Positions 1 to 6,007 of a stretch of 10,096 nt of DNA are shown here, in pieces. Under the pieces are notes generated by a model. The model was not told the origin of the DNA and ran no database searches. It saw nothing but the letters and a program-made list of their open reading frames with translations. The DNA is from Collinsella sp. (GTDB lineage: Bacteria > Actinomycetota > Coriobacteriia > Coriobacteriales > Coriobacteriaceae), in NCBI GenBank assembly GCA_031292915.1, contig JAUMSH010000061.1, positions 1-10,096 of the forward strand, in the 5' to 3' direction. The number at the start of each line of letters is the position of its first letter. Within the stretch, counting starts at the first letter, position 1. The translations under genes were made by a program, and so were the position numbers.

Positions 1-1
1 C

Positions 2-103
2 GACCTGGAGGAGTACATAGCCCATTGGAACACGCGGCGCAGGCAGGTAAGATTGAAGGGCCTGACGCCGGAGGAGTTCCGGAACCGGGCCCTTGCGGCG
101 TAG
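2..103 (+). CDS. IS3-family transposase (OrfB), C-terminal fragment
   Basis: Partial coding sequence open at the left edge, with 33 codons visible before a TAG stop. The peptide reads DLEEYIAHWNTRRR, then a short basic stretch, then KGLTPEEFRNRALAA. This is the characteristic tail of IS3-family DDE integrases: an aromatic/HWN motif with basic residues, followed by a (K/G)GLTPEE(F/Y)R block. The catalytic DDE residues lie upstream, outside the window. It is the only real plus-strand gene here, opposite to all its neighbours, as expected for an inserted element. Whether the full gene is intact or carries the usual programmed frameshift between OrfA and OrfB cannot be seen. Confidence 0.85.
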   Translation, partial: DLEEYIAHWNTRRRQVRLKGLTPEEFRNRALAA

Positions 104-117
104 TCGCTATTTATTCA

Positions 118-141
118 GTCCAAGTTTCGGGGCGCAGTTCA
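118..141 (+). repeat. Probable right terminal inverted repeat of the IS3-family element
   Basis: These 24 bases follow the transposase stop by 14 bases and end GCAGTTCA. The reverse complement starts TGAACTGCGCCCCGAAAC, resembling IS3-family termini. The partner repeat is outside the window, so this is inferred from position and end sequence alone. Confidence 0.55.
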
Positions 142-169
142 CTGTCCCCTTTGTGGTGGTTTTGGTTGG

Positions 170-793
170 CTAGCCTTCGAGCTGCGCCACTTTGTAGCGG
201 TAGGCAGCGGCGATGACGTCCTTGCAGCCCTCGCGGCCCAGCTTGGCGCGGTTGACGACGATGTCCTTGCCGCTCGTCATCTTCCACTTTCCGGCACTGT
301 AGCGCTTATAGAACGCCTCGCGCGCCTTCTGCTGCTGCTTGACCAGCTTGGCGCCCTTCTTTTTGTTAAGGCCACGCTTCTTGCGTACAATCTCGACGCG
401 GTCCTCAAAAGGAGCGGTCACCAGCACGGCAATGTGATTGGGGTTGTTGCGCAGCAGGTAATCGGACAGGCGGCCTTCGATAATGCAGCTCTCGGTCTCA
501 CCCAGATCCAAAATCACCTGGCTCATCTTTTGGAACAACTTGTCCGAGTACGAACGCGCATCGTAGCGGTCGGGCAGAAACGCCATGTTCTCCACGGCCA
601 GACGCTCGTCGTAGGCGGCCATCTTGTCGAGCGACTCGCCCGCGCGCAGCGAAGCACGCACCAGCAGCTCGTTATCGTACAGCGGAATCCCCAGCTCATC
701 GGCGAGGATACGACCAATCTCGTGGCCCTCGGCGCCAAAGTCGCGCGCGATGGTAATGACCACAGGACTCTTCTTATTCACCAGATCGCTCAT
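170..793 (-). CDS. Cytidylate kinase-like family protein
   Basis: A 207-residue protein resembling the cytidylate-kinase-like P-loop family (Cytidylate_kin2 type). Near the N-terminus, VVITIARDFGAEGHEIG (about residues 11-27) matches the family's (S/A)R.(F/Y)G.GG.EIG nucleotide-binding loop, which lacks the classical GK(S/T). It is followed by LADELGIPLYDNELL (30-44), and at about 103-111 by CIIEGRLSDY, typical of this family. The C-terminal third is rich in lysine and arginine. Members are presumed cytosolic nucleotide or small-molecule kinases, but their true substrates are mostly unknown, so a CMP kinase role is not assured. The ATG at 793 is preferred because AAAGGA lies 7 bases upstream; an in-frame ATG at 838 would make the protein start inside the intergenic palindrome at 810-840. 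It follows the amino acid ABC transporter genes by 48 bases and may be the last gene of that unit. No clear terminator is seen before the IS end. Confidence 0.8.
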   Translation of the reverse strand: MSDLVNKKSPVVITIARDFGAEGHEIGRILADELGIPLYDNELLVRASLRAGESLDKMAAYDERLAVENMAFLPDRYDARSYSDKLFQKMSQVILDLGETESCIIEGRLSDYLLRNNPNHIAVLVTAPFEDRVEIVRKKRGLNKKKGAKLVKQQQKAREAFYKRYSAGKWKMTSGKDIVVNRAKLGREGCKDVIAAAYRYKVAQLEG

Positions 794-809
794 CGCGATT
801 CCTTTCTCT

Positions 810-840
810 ATGTGACAAAGGGGCTGTCCCTTTGCCACAT
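810..840 (-). repeat. Intergenic palindrome between permease and kinase genes (AAAGGGACAG type)
   Basis: Two 13-base arms (810-822 and 828-840) are complementary except at one position, where an RNA copy could form a G-U pair, around a 5-base loop. On the minus strand it starts 1 base after the permease stop codon and ends 16 bases before the kinase ATG, almost filling the intergenic gap. The arm carries GCAAAGGGACAG, a motif echoed at 5944-5955 and beside the IS end. There is no run of T after the stem, so it is not a standard intrinsic terminator. It could be a repeat insertion, an mRNA-stabilising stem or a partial barrier to translation of the kinase. Confidence 0.65.
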
Positions 841-841
841 T

Positions 842-1480
842 CTACGCTGCCACCATTCGCCTCTGATACGCTCTCACCAGCAGCGAGATACCAAAGTTGA
901 GCACAAAGTACATCGCAAACACCAGGCCGTAGAGCATAAGCACCTGCGACAGGTCAATCGCGTGGGCCATCACGACGTTTGCCGTGTACATGAGCTCGGC
1001 CACGTTAATGCCCGAAAGATACGAGCTGTCCTTAATGACGGTCGTGCACTGGCTAAACAGCGCCGGAATGATTGTTTTAAACGTCTGCGGCAGAATGATG
1101 TAGCGCATAGTGGCAAAGAAGCCGAAGCCCTGGCTCTGCGCTGCCTCAAACTGGCCGCGCGGAATCGAGTTGAGGCCGCCGCGCACAATCTCGGCCATAA
1201 CAGCGCTGGTAAATAGCGTAAAGGCGATGGTCGAAATCACAATGTCCAAACCCTGCACCGTAAAGTAGATAAACAGGATCCACAGCAGGTTTGGCGTGCA
1301 ACGGAACAGCTCGATATAGGCGCTCACCAAAATACGGAACGGGCGGGGCGCATAGCTTTTGACGAGCGCCAGCACCGTGCCAAAGATGAGCGAGAAAAAG
1401 ATCGACAGCGCCGAGATCTCGATGGTCTTAACAAAGCCGCCCCAAATGTAGAGCAGGTTGGTCGCGTTGAAGATTTCCAT
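842..1480 (-). CDS. Polar amino acid ABC transporter permease (HisM/GlnP type, second permease)
   Basis: A 212-residue inner-membrane permease of an amino acid ABC importer. Several hydrophobic segments are clear, including about residues 20-40, 58-78, 80-95 and 185-205. The cytoplasmic coupling (EAA) loop, GQFEAAQSQGFGFFATMRYI followed by ILPQ, matches the consensus EAA---G---------I-LP that docks onto the ATPase. Length is normal for the HisM/GlnP/GltK family. It starts 3 bases after the stop of the other permease gene, with a strong GAGGAGG site inside the end of that gene, so the two are almost certainly co-translated and form a heterodimer. The gene order ATPase, binding protein, permease, permease matches gluABCD-type glutamate uptake clusters, which would make this the GluD-like subunit. 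Substrate is inferred only as a polar amino acid. Confidence 0.9.
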   Translation of the reverse strand: MEIFNATNLLYIWGGFVKTIEISALSIFFSLIFGTVLALVKSYAPRPFRILVSAYIELFRCTPNLLWILFIYFTVQGLDIVISTIAFTLFTSAVMAEIVRGGLNSIPRGQFEAAQSQGFGFFATMRYIILPQTFKTIIPALFSQCTTVIKDSSYLSGINVAELMYTANVVMAHAIDLSQVLMLYGLVFAMYFVLNFGISLLVRAYQRRMVAA

Positions 1481-1483
1481 GCG

Positions 1484-2230
1484 CTAGGCCTCCTCTACGT
1501 TGTCGAGCCCCAGCTCGGCCAGGCTCACGCCGCGCGGACGCTCCTTGGAACGGCGCTCGAGCCACTGCACCAGCATGGCGAGCGGAAAGCAGATGATGAA
1601 GTACATAAGGCAGCAGACGATGTATCCCTGCAGGTAACCGTACAGACTCACAAAGTTGTCGGAACGATACATAAGGTCGCCGCCGGCCACGAGCGCCAAC
1701 ACCGACGTGTTCTTGACCAGGTTGAGTGCCTGGTTGCACAGCGGCGGCAGAATGATCTTGAACGTCTGAGGCAGTACGATGTACCAGTAGGCCTGCGCAC
1801 GGGTGAAGCCCTGGCTCTGGGCCGCCTCCATCTGACCGCGCGGAACGGCCTCGATACCGGTGCGGATGACCTCAGAGATGTATGCCGCGTGATACAGGCC
1901 CACACCCAAGAAGCCCAGCACGAACGGAGCGATGCGCACCGGCTGGTCGGCGCCGGTTATAGCCTGCAAAAACTGCGGACCGGCCATGTACATAAAGAGC
2001 ACCTGTACGGGCAACGGGGTGTTCTGGTAAAACTCCACGTACACGCGGCTTATGGCGCGCAGCACGCGCGAGCGAGTGGTGGAGAACACGCCCAGCAGCG
2101 TGCCCAGCACCAGCGACAACAGCAGACCGGCAACGACCACCTGCAGCGTCACGCCAAAGCCCTCCCAGAAGGGCCCCATGTTTTGAAATGTCGTCGACCA
2201 ACGGTCGGCGTCAAATAATCCTTCGAGCAT
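1484..2230 (-). CDS. Polar amino acid ABC transporter permease (first permease)
   Basis: A 248-residue permease partner of the gene that follows it. Hydrophobic spans are visible at about residues 26-48, 75-85, 100-120 and 205-230. The EAA loop GQMEAAQSQGFTRAQAYWYI then VLPQ is canonical and nearly identical in its first half to the loop of the neighbouring permease, consistent with the pair arising by duplication. The ATG at 2230 is chosen because AAGGAAGG sits 7 bases upstream. An in-frame ATG at 2299 would overlap the binding-protein gene by 44 bases and add 23 charged residues without family support. A hydrophilic, charged tail of about 25 residues follows the last membrane span. With the ATPase and lipoprotein encoded upstream it makes a complete importer of the Glu/Gln/His superfamily; specificity cannot be read from sequence. 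Confidence 0.9.
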   Translation of the reverse strand: MLEGLFDADRWSTTFQNMGPFWEGFGVTLQVVVAGLLLSLVLGTLLGVFSTTRSRVLRAISRVYVEFYQNTPLPVQVLFMYMAGPQFLQAITGADQPVRIAPFVLGFLGVGLYHAAYISEVIRTGIEAVPRGQMEAAQSQGFTRAQAYWYIVLPQTFKIILPPLCNQALNLVKNTSVLALVAGGDLMYRSDNFVSLYGYLQGYIVCCLMYFIICFPLAMLVQWLERRSKERPRGVSLAELGLDNVEEA

Positions 2231-2255
2231 TTGATTCCTTCCTTGGACGATGCGC

Positions 2256-3131
2256 CTATACAAGACCCCAGGTCTTGACCTCTTGGTCGAGCCAGCCATC
2301 GGCCAGGCGATCGCAAATCACCTGATCGACCACGGCCGAAAGGTCGCAGCCCTTCTTGGTCGCCACGCCGTAGCCCTGCTCGCCAAACTTGACCTCGGGC
2401 TGCAGCAACTCAACGGTCTCGTTCATATAGCCGGCCAGCGTGGAGCGATCCATGGCAAAGACGTCGATATTGCCGGCGTCGAGCGAACTCTTGATGATGG
2501 GGTAGCCGCTAAAGGCCCTAAACTCGGGCTTACAGCTAAAGCCGTTGTCCTTAATCATCTGCTCGATCAGGCTCTGCGTGGTAGCGCCCTGGCTCACGCC
2601 AATAACCTTACCGTCCAAGTCCTCAATCGAGGTAAAGCCCGAACGCTTCTTGACCATGAGTCCCACGTAGTCGGTGCGGTACGGCGTCGAGAAATCCCAG
2701 CTCTTCTTGCGCTCGTCGGTGATGGTGTAGGTCGCCGCGACCACGTCAAGTTGGCCGTTATCGATCAGCGGGCCGCGTGTCTTGGGCGTTACGTCGGTAA
2801 ACTCGACAAGCTCCTGGGCGCGGGCCTCCTTATAGCTCACGCCAAAGACGGCAGCGGCGATCTGGTAGCACAAATCGACTTCCATGCCCTCAAAGCGGCC
2901 CTTGGCGGTATCGTAATAGCCATAGCCGGGAACGTCCTTCTTAACGCCGGCGTTCAGATGGCCACGCGACTTGATGGCCGCAAGCTTGGACCCCTTGTCG
3001 GAGGCCTCGCCGCTGGTGGAGTTGCCGCAACCGGTAAGCGCGGTCCCCGTCAGCGCAAGCATGCCGGCGCCCGCCAGCTGCAAAAAGTGACGGCGCGACA
3101 CGGCCGCCCTCGTCATATCCGTCATGTCCAT
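2256..3131 (-). CDS. Amino acid ABC transporter substrate-binding lipoprotein (SBP_bac_3 family)
   Basis: A 291-residue extracytoplasmic solute-binding protein that captures the amino acid and delivers it to the permease pair. The leader contains SRRHFLQLAGAG (residues 12-23), a twin-arginine motif, followed by a hydrophobic stretch and the lipobox LTGC with the lipidated cysteine at residue 35. A Ser/Gly-rich linker follows, then the two-lobe family 3 fold, with matches such as GRFEGMEVDLCYQIAAAVFG, the block LDVVAATYTITDERKKSWDF, STPYRTDYVGLMVKK and LDGKVIGVSQGATTQSLIEQ. The RTDYVGL region matches glutamate/glutamine/aspartate-type binding proteins. Start is uncertain by a few codons: GTG at 3134, ATG at 3131 and ATG at 3125 are all possible, and only a weak AGG precedes them. 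It begins 8 bases after the ATPase stop, so the genes are coupled. Confidence 0.92.
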   Translation of the reverse strand: MDMTDMTRAAVSRRHFLQLAGAGMLALTGTALTGCGNSTSGEASDKGSKLAAIKSRGHLNAGVKKDVPGYGYYDTAKGRFEGMEVDLCYQIAAAVFGVSYKEARAQELVEFTDVTPKTRGPLIDNGQLDVVAATYTITDERKKSWDFSTPYRTDYVGLMVKKRSGFTSIEDLDGKVIGVSQGATTQSLIEQMIKDNGFSCKPEFRAFSGYPIIKSSLDAGNIDVFAMDRSTLAGYMNETVELLQPEVKFGEQGYGVATKKGCDLSAVVDQVICDRLADGWLDQEVKTWGLV

Positions 3132-3139
3132 CACCGCGC

Positions 3140-3871
3140 CTAGTGCAGAATCTTGGACAGGAACTCGCGGCAGCGCGGGTTCTCAGGGTTATCGAAGAAG
3201 TGCTCGGGCGTGCCCTCCTCCAGAATGCGGCCGTCCTCCATAAAGATGACGCGGTCGGCCACCTGGCGCGCAAAGCCCATCTCGTGCGTCACGCAGATCA
3301 TGGTGATGTCCTCCTGCGCGAGCTCAATCATAACGTCCAGAACCTCCTGGACCATCTCGGGGTCGAGCGCCGAGGTCGGTTCATCAAACAGGATGATGGG
3401 CTGCTTGGTGCACAGGGCACGGGCGATGGCGATGCGCTGCTGCTGACCACCCGAGAGATTCTGCGGATACTCGCCGGCCTTATGCGCCATGCCGACGCGC
3501 TTGAGCGCGGCGATGGCGATCTCGGTCGCCTCCTCCTTGCTCTTCTTTTGCAGCTTGATGGGCGCGAGCGTCAGATTACCCAGCACCGTCATGTTGGGAT
3601 ACAGGTTGAACTGCTGAAACACCATGGAGCTGTACTTGCGAGCCATCTCCAGGTGGTTCTTTTTGGTGAGCGGCGTACCGTCGATGACGACCTCGCCCGA
3701 CGTGGGCTCCTCCAGATAATCGACACAACGGATGAGCGTCGACTTACCCGAACCGGAAGGCCCGATCATTACGAGCTTCTCGCCGCGTTTGACGGTGAGA
3801 TTGATATCTTTGAGCACATGCAGGTCGCCAAAGTACTTGTTGAGATGCTTGATCTCGATCATGTCTGCCAT
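3140..3871 (-). CDS. Amino acid ABC transporter ATP-binding protein (GlnQ/GluA type)
   Basis: A 243-residue cytoplasmic ATPase that powers the importer encoded next to it. All hallmarks are intact: Walker A GPSGSGKST (37-45), Q-loop VFQQFNLYPNMTVLGN (84-99), signature LSGGQQQR (139-146), Walker B IILFDEPTSALDP (159-171) and the switch histidine in VTHEMGF (H196). The FNLYPHMT-like Q-loop and the length of about 240 residues are typical of the polar amino acid (GlnQ/HisP/GltL) subgroup. The ATG at 3871 has GAAGGGA 5 bases upstream. It is the first gene of the transporter unit, and a -10-like TACAAT lies 35 bases upstream. Amino acid class is well supported; the exact substrate is not. Confidence 0.95.
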   Translation of the reverse strand: MADMIEIKHLNKYFGDLHVLKDINLTVKRGEKLVMIGPSGSGKSTLIRCVDYLEEPTSGEVVIDGTPLTKKNHLEMARKYSSMVFQQFNLYPNMTVLGNLTLAPIKLQKKSKEEATEIAIAALKRVGMAHKAGEYPQNLSGGQQQRIAIARALCTKQPIILFDEPTSALDPEMVQEVLDVMIELAQEDITMICVTHEMGFARQVADRVIFMEDGRILEEGTPEHFFDNPENPRCREFLSKILH

Positions 3872-3906
3872 GAATGTCCCTTCCCTGCGTTTACACGAGT
3901 TGAACT

Positions 3907-3912
3907 ATTGTA
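3907..3912 (-). promoter_or_regulatory. Possible -10 box for the amino acid transporter operon
   Basis: TACAAT on the minus strand, one base off the TATAAT consensus, lies 35 bases before the ATPase ATG and would give a leader of about 30 bases. No good -35 is found at 16-18 bases upstream, so this is a weak call based mainly on position just downstream of the preceding operon's terminator. Confidence 0.35.
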
Positions 3913-3975
3913 CGGAAAGAACCGCGTTTCCGCAGCCCACACTACATTCCCGTAAAGAACCCGCAACCTTTAACC

Positions 3976-4046
3976 CACTCATTGGGGACAGACTTAAATG
4001 AGTACCTGCTCATTGGGCACTCATTTAAGTCTGTCCCCAATGAGTG
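3976..4046. repeat. 28-bp perfect inverted repeat made of two GGGGAC palindromic units
   Basis: Bases 3976-4003 are the exact reverse complement of 4019-4046, with a 15-base centre. Each arm is itself a unit: ACTC, ATTGGGGAC, AGACTTAAAT, GAGT, so ACTC and GAGT can pair inside one arm as well. The centre contains CTCATTGGG, a truncated third copy of the unit start. It lies between the yqeY terminator and the transporter promoter region. There is no T-tract, and a separate terminator is present, so it is best read as a repeat element rather than a terminator. Confidence 0.85.
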
Positions 4047-4057
4047 CCCAGCCCAGC

Positions 4058-4092
4058 AAAAAGAGGCGCGACCATGACGGCCACGCCCCCTC
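4058..4092 (-). terminator. Intrinsic terminator after the yqeY gene
   Basis: On the minus strand a GC-rich stem forms between GAGG...CGTGGCC and GGTCGCGCCTC around the loop GTCAT, with a 3-base bulge and two G-U pairs in RNA, followed at once by TTTTT. It begins 26 bases after the yqeY stop. This is the usual layout of a Rho-independent terminator and separates the foldase-yqeY unit from the amino acid transporter unit. Confidence 0.7.
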
Positions 4093-4118
4093 AACATCAA
4101 CTATGTACCGCTCGGCCC

Positions 4119-4562
4119 TTACGCAAGCTTGGCGCCGACGATCTTTGCCGCGGCCGGCTTGTCGAAGTTGCCGCCGGTGGCCTTGCCGAGTGCACCCATA
4201 ACCTGGCCCATCTGCTTCTTGGACGTGGCGCCCAGCTCGGCGATGACCTGCTCGATCAGGGCCTCGAGTTCCTCACCCGAAACCTGCGCGGGCAGCAGGC
4301 TCTCCAGAATCTTGACCTGCTCGGTCAGGTTGTCGGTACGCTCCTGGTCGGTACCGGCCTTAATGGACATCTCCAGCGTCTCACTCGTCTGCTTAATCAG
4401 ACGCTTGATCATGTTGTTGACGTCTTCCTCGGTCACATCGCGACGCTCGTTGACCTCGATATTCTTCACCTCGGCCTTAACCTGGCGAATGATAGACAGG
4501 CGAACCTTGTCCTTGGCCTTCATGGCCGCAATCATTTCCTTCTGCAGCTCTTCGTTGGTCAT
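4119..4562 (-). CDS. yqeY: GatB/YqeY domain-containing protein
   Basis: A 147-residue cytosolic protein, close to the usual 148 or so residues of YqeY. The N-terminal half is helical with the family pattern MTNEELQKEMIAAMKAKDK, RLSIIRQVKAEVKNIEV and a TEEDV.NMIKRLIKQ segment. The C-terminal half has the tail domain shared with GatB: ILESLLPAQVSGEELEALI, then KKQMGQVMGALGKATGGNFD and a final KIVGAKL. The fold is linked to tRNA-dependent amidotransferase GatB, and free-standing YqeY proteins may act near tRNA or aminoacyl-tRNA, but the function is not established. The ATG at 4562 is chosen because GAGGAGG (4571-4577) lies 8 bases upstream; the ATGs at 4568 and 4598 would be too close to that site or upstream of it. 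It follows the foldase gene by 54 bases and is closed by a terminator. Confidence 0.92.
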   Translation of the reverse strand: MTNEELQKEMIAAMKAKDKVRLSIIRQVKAEVKNIEVNERRDVTEEDVNNMIKRLIKQTSETLEMSIKAGTDQERTDNLTEQVKILESLLPAQVSGEELEALIEQVIAELGATSKKQMGQVMGALGKATGGNFDKPAAAKIVGAKLA

Positions 4563-4585
4563 CTGCATATCCTCCTCAATAGCGT

Positions 4586-4611
4586 GGGCGGTACTCACGC
4601 GGGCACCGCCC
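4586..4611 (-). other. Hairpin in the foldase-yqeY intergenic gap
   Basis: A 7-bp GC-rich inverted repeat, GGGCGGT and ACCGCCC, with a 12-base loop, lies 5 bases after the foldase stop and just upstream of the yqeY ribosome binding site. No T-run follows, so termination is unlikely. It may protect the upstream transcript end or tune yqeY translation. Confidence 0.4.
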
Positions 4612-4616
4612 CATGA

Positions 4617-5837
4617 TTACTTAGTCGTCGACGAATCGTCGGTCGAACTCTTGGTGACGCCCTTCAGACTCACGTTATAGGGTACGTCCTTGGGCATGGG
4701 GTTGACGGTGATGTCGGCATTCTTCTTGTACTGCTCCAGCCACTCGCTGTATGCAGTGCTTGCCGCCTGCGTCTTCACCACGTTGGAGACGTACTTCTTG
4801 ATGGCCTTGGGCACCTGGTTGATGTCATCGACCTGATTATCGACATAGAAGTAGTCGGTGCACTTGATGATGTGGTAGCCATAGGTCGACTCGACGACTT
4901 CGCTCACGTCGCCCTTGTTGAGTCCCTCGAGCGCCGTCTGATAGCTGTCGACGAAAGTGGTGAGCTTATCCCAGCCCACATCACCCTTCTTCTCCTTGGA
5001 ACCGGTGTCCTCGGAGTACTGCTCAACGGCGTCCTCAAAGCTCAGCTCACCGGAGTTGATCTTGTCCAGGCACTCCTGCGCCTTGGCCTTGGCGGCAGCC
5101 TTGTCCTCGTCGGAGGCGTCGGAATCAACCTTGATCAGGATGTTCGACGAGCGGCGAGCATCGTTGTAGTTAGACAGATTCTCGTTGATGTAATCGACGA
5201 TCTCGCTGTCCTTGGGCTTGCTCGTGGGCGCCACGGCATCCTTGAGTTTCTGCTGCGCCAGGCTCTCCTTGAGCGAATCCTTGTAGGTGTCCTCGGTATA
5301 GCCGTAGGTCTTGAGGGTCTTCTTAAAGGTCTTGGCACCACCCGCGCTCTTGCACGCGTCCTTCCATGCCTTCTCGACCTCCTCGTCCGACACCGTCACG
5401 CCGTTCTCCTTCTGTGCCTGTTGAAGCAGAATTTGCTGCGTGTAGGAGTCGATAAGCTGCTTGCGGTACTTCTTGGGCGTGAGGTCGTTGTCGACCAGAT
5501 ACTGTGCCCAGTCCTTGTCCTTGGTGTAGCCGTAGGACGTGCGCATGCTCATGATCTGCTTGGTCACGGTGTCCTCGGTGAGGTTGGTGCCGTTGATAGT
5601 AGCAGCGACACCGCCGGTCAGCTTGTAGCCCGAGGTGTCCTCGGCCTGCGACATAAGGCCGGAGCACGCCATCGCCGAGACGGAAAGCAGCATCGCCAGC
5701 ACGCCGATGACCACCAGAACGATCTTGACGGTCTTAGACACGTACGTCTTGCGCTGCTTCTTGCGAGAGCTGGAGGCAGCGCGGGTCTGCTGCTCGGGCG
5801 TCGACGCGGCCTCGGAGTTCCTTTTCTTATTTGCCAT
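4617..5837 (-). CDS. Membrane-anchored parvulin-type peptidyl-prolyl isomerase / foldase (PrsA/SurA-like)
   Basis: A 406-residue protein with a basic cytoplasmic N-terminus (about 1-36, rich in K/R/S), one membrane segment (about 37-57, VKIVLVVIGVLAMLLSVSAM) and a large extracytoplasmic part. The SAMAC at the end of the segment is a poor lipobox, so a signal anchor is as likely as lipidation. Residues 75-215 form a SurA_N-like helical chaperone region. Residues about 231-330 form a parvulin domain with SNILIKV, a FEDAVEQYSEDTGS block, KGDVGW and YGYHIIK, followed by helices and a Ser/Thr/Asp-rich tail. The family helps secreted proteins fold outside the membrane. The first canonical active-site histidine of (S)HIL(V/I)K is replaced by Asn232, while the second (H322) is kept, so isomerase activity is doubtful. 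The ATG at 5837 has AAAGG 7 bases upstream; the in-frame ATG at 5933 would lie in repeat sequence. It is probably co-transcribed with yqeY. Confidence 0.88.
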   Translation of the reverse strand: MANKKRNSEAASTPEQQTRAASSSRKKQRKTYVSKTVKIVLVVIGVLAMLLSVSAMACSGLMSQAEDTSGYKLTGGVAATINGTNLTEDTVTKQIMSMRTSYGYTKDKDWAQYLVDNDLTPKKYRKQLIDSYTQQILLQQAQKENGVTVSDEEVEKAWKDACKSAGGAKTFKKTLKTYGYTEDTYKDSLKESLAQQKLKDAVAPTSKPKDSEIVDYINENLSNYNDARRSSNILIKVDSDASDEDKAAAKAKAQECLDKINSGELSFEDAVEQYSEDTGSKEKKGDVGWDKLTTFVDSYQTALEGLNKGDVSEVVESTYGYHIIKCTDYFYVDNQVDDINQVPKAIKKYVSNVVKTQAASTAYSEWLEQYKKNADITVNPMPKDVPYNVSLKGVTKSSTDDSSTTK

Positions 5838-5906
5838 AGTTGGCCTTTCGCATAACGAATCGAACAAACGCCATTGTGTCACAACGCAGCCCCCGCGGCA
5901 CGCTTG

Positions 5907-5933
5907 GTGCATTGGGGACAGGTTAATCTGCAC
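5907..5933 (+). repeat. Single GGGGAC palindromic unit (27 bases)
   Basis: The unit reads GTGC, ATTGGGGAC, AGGTTAATCT, GCAC, so the outer arms pair and the spacing equals that of the units at 3977-4003 and 6541-6573. It lies 70 bases upstream of the foldase ATG. A second TGCAC/GTGCA pairing (5929-5933 with 5941-5945) offers an alternative fold, and AAAGGGGACAG follows at 5945-5955. Confidence 0.6.
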
Positions 5934-5963
5934 TATTTTGGTGCAAAGGGGACAGCTCTGGCA

Positions 5964-5996
5964 GCCGGCAGTTAGGGACAGTCCCCAAGTGCCGGC
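5964..5996 (-). repeat. Hairpin downstream of the PTS IIA gene
   Basis: Left arm 5964-5970 (GCCGGCA) pairs with 5990-5996 (TGCCGGC). Inside, TTAGGGAC faces GTCCCCAA, giving a nearly continuous stem with two mismatches around GGGACAGTCCC. On the minus strand it begins 11 bases after the IIA stop, so it could stop or protect that transcript, but no T-tract follows. The GGGACAG core links it to the other intergenic palindromes of the window. Confidence 0.6.
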
Positions 5997-6007
5997 TCAG
6001 CCCCACC

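Larger units (their letters stand above)
1..141 (+). mobile_element. Right end of an IS3-family insertion sequence (left part outside window)
   Basis: The segment holds the last 33 codons of an IS3-type transposase, a 14-base spacer and a probable right terminal inverted repeat ending in CA at 141. Read outward-in on the minus strand the terminus begins TGAACTGCGCCCCG, matching the TG...CA ends usual for IS3-family elements. The rest of the element and its left flank are outside the window, so completeness, activity and target duplication cannot be judged. The boundary at 141 is inferred from the terminal dinucleotide and the layout. Confidence 0.75.

Noticed and set aside
794..838. Kinase-like protein starting 15 codons further upstream
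   Set aside because: The extra residues would be encoded by the intergenic palindrome, and a good ribosome binding site exists for the ATG at 793.
434..1216. Long plus-strand open frame over the kinase and permease genes
   Set aside because: It lies antisense to two genes with clear family motifs, has a His/Arg/Leu-rich composition typical of a GC-rich shadow frame, and shows no recognisable domain.
2250..3143. Plus-strand open frame of 297 codons over the binding-protein gene
   Set aside because: It mirrors nearly the whole antisense of a well-supported gene and has no family match.
3976..4046. Bidirectional terminator
   Set aside because: The long stem has no T-tract on either side, and a separate standard terminator is present at 4058-4092.
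4872..5855. Plus-strand open frame of 327 codons over the foldase gene
   Set aside because: Leu/Val/Arg-rich antisense shadow of the foldase coding sequence, no ribosome binding site or family motif.
5838..5933. Foldase starting at the ATG at 5933
   Set aside because: The extra 32 codons cover repeat sequence, do not look like a leader, and the ATG at 5837 has its own ribosome binding site followed by a normal basic region and membrane anchor.
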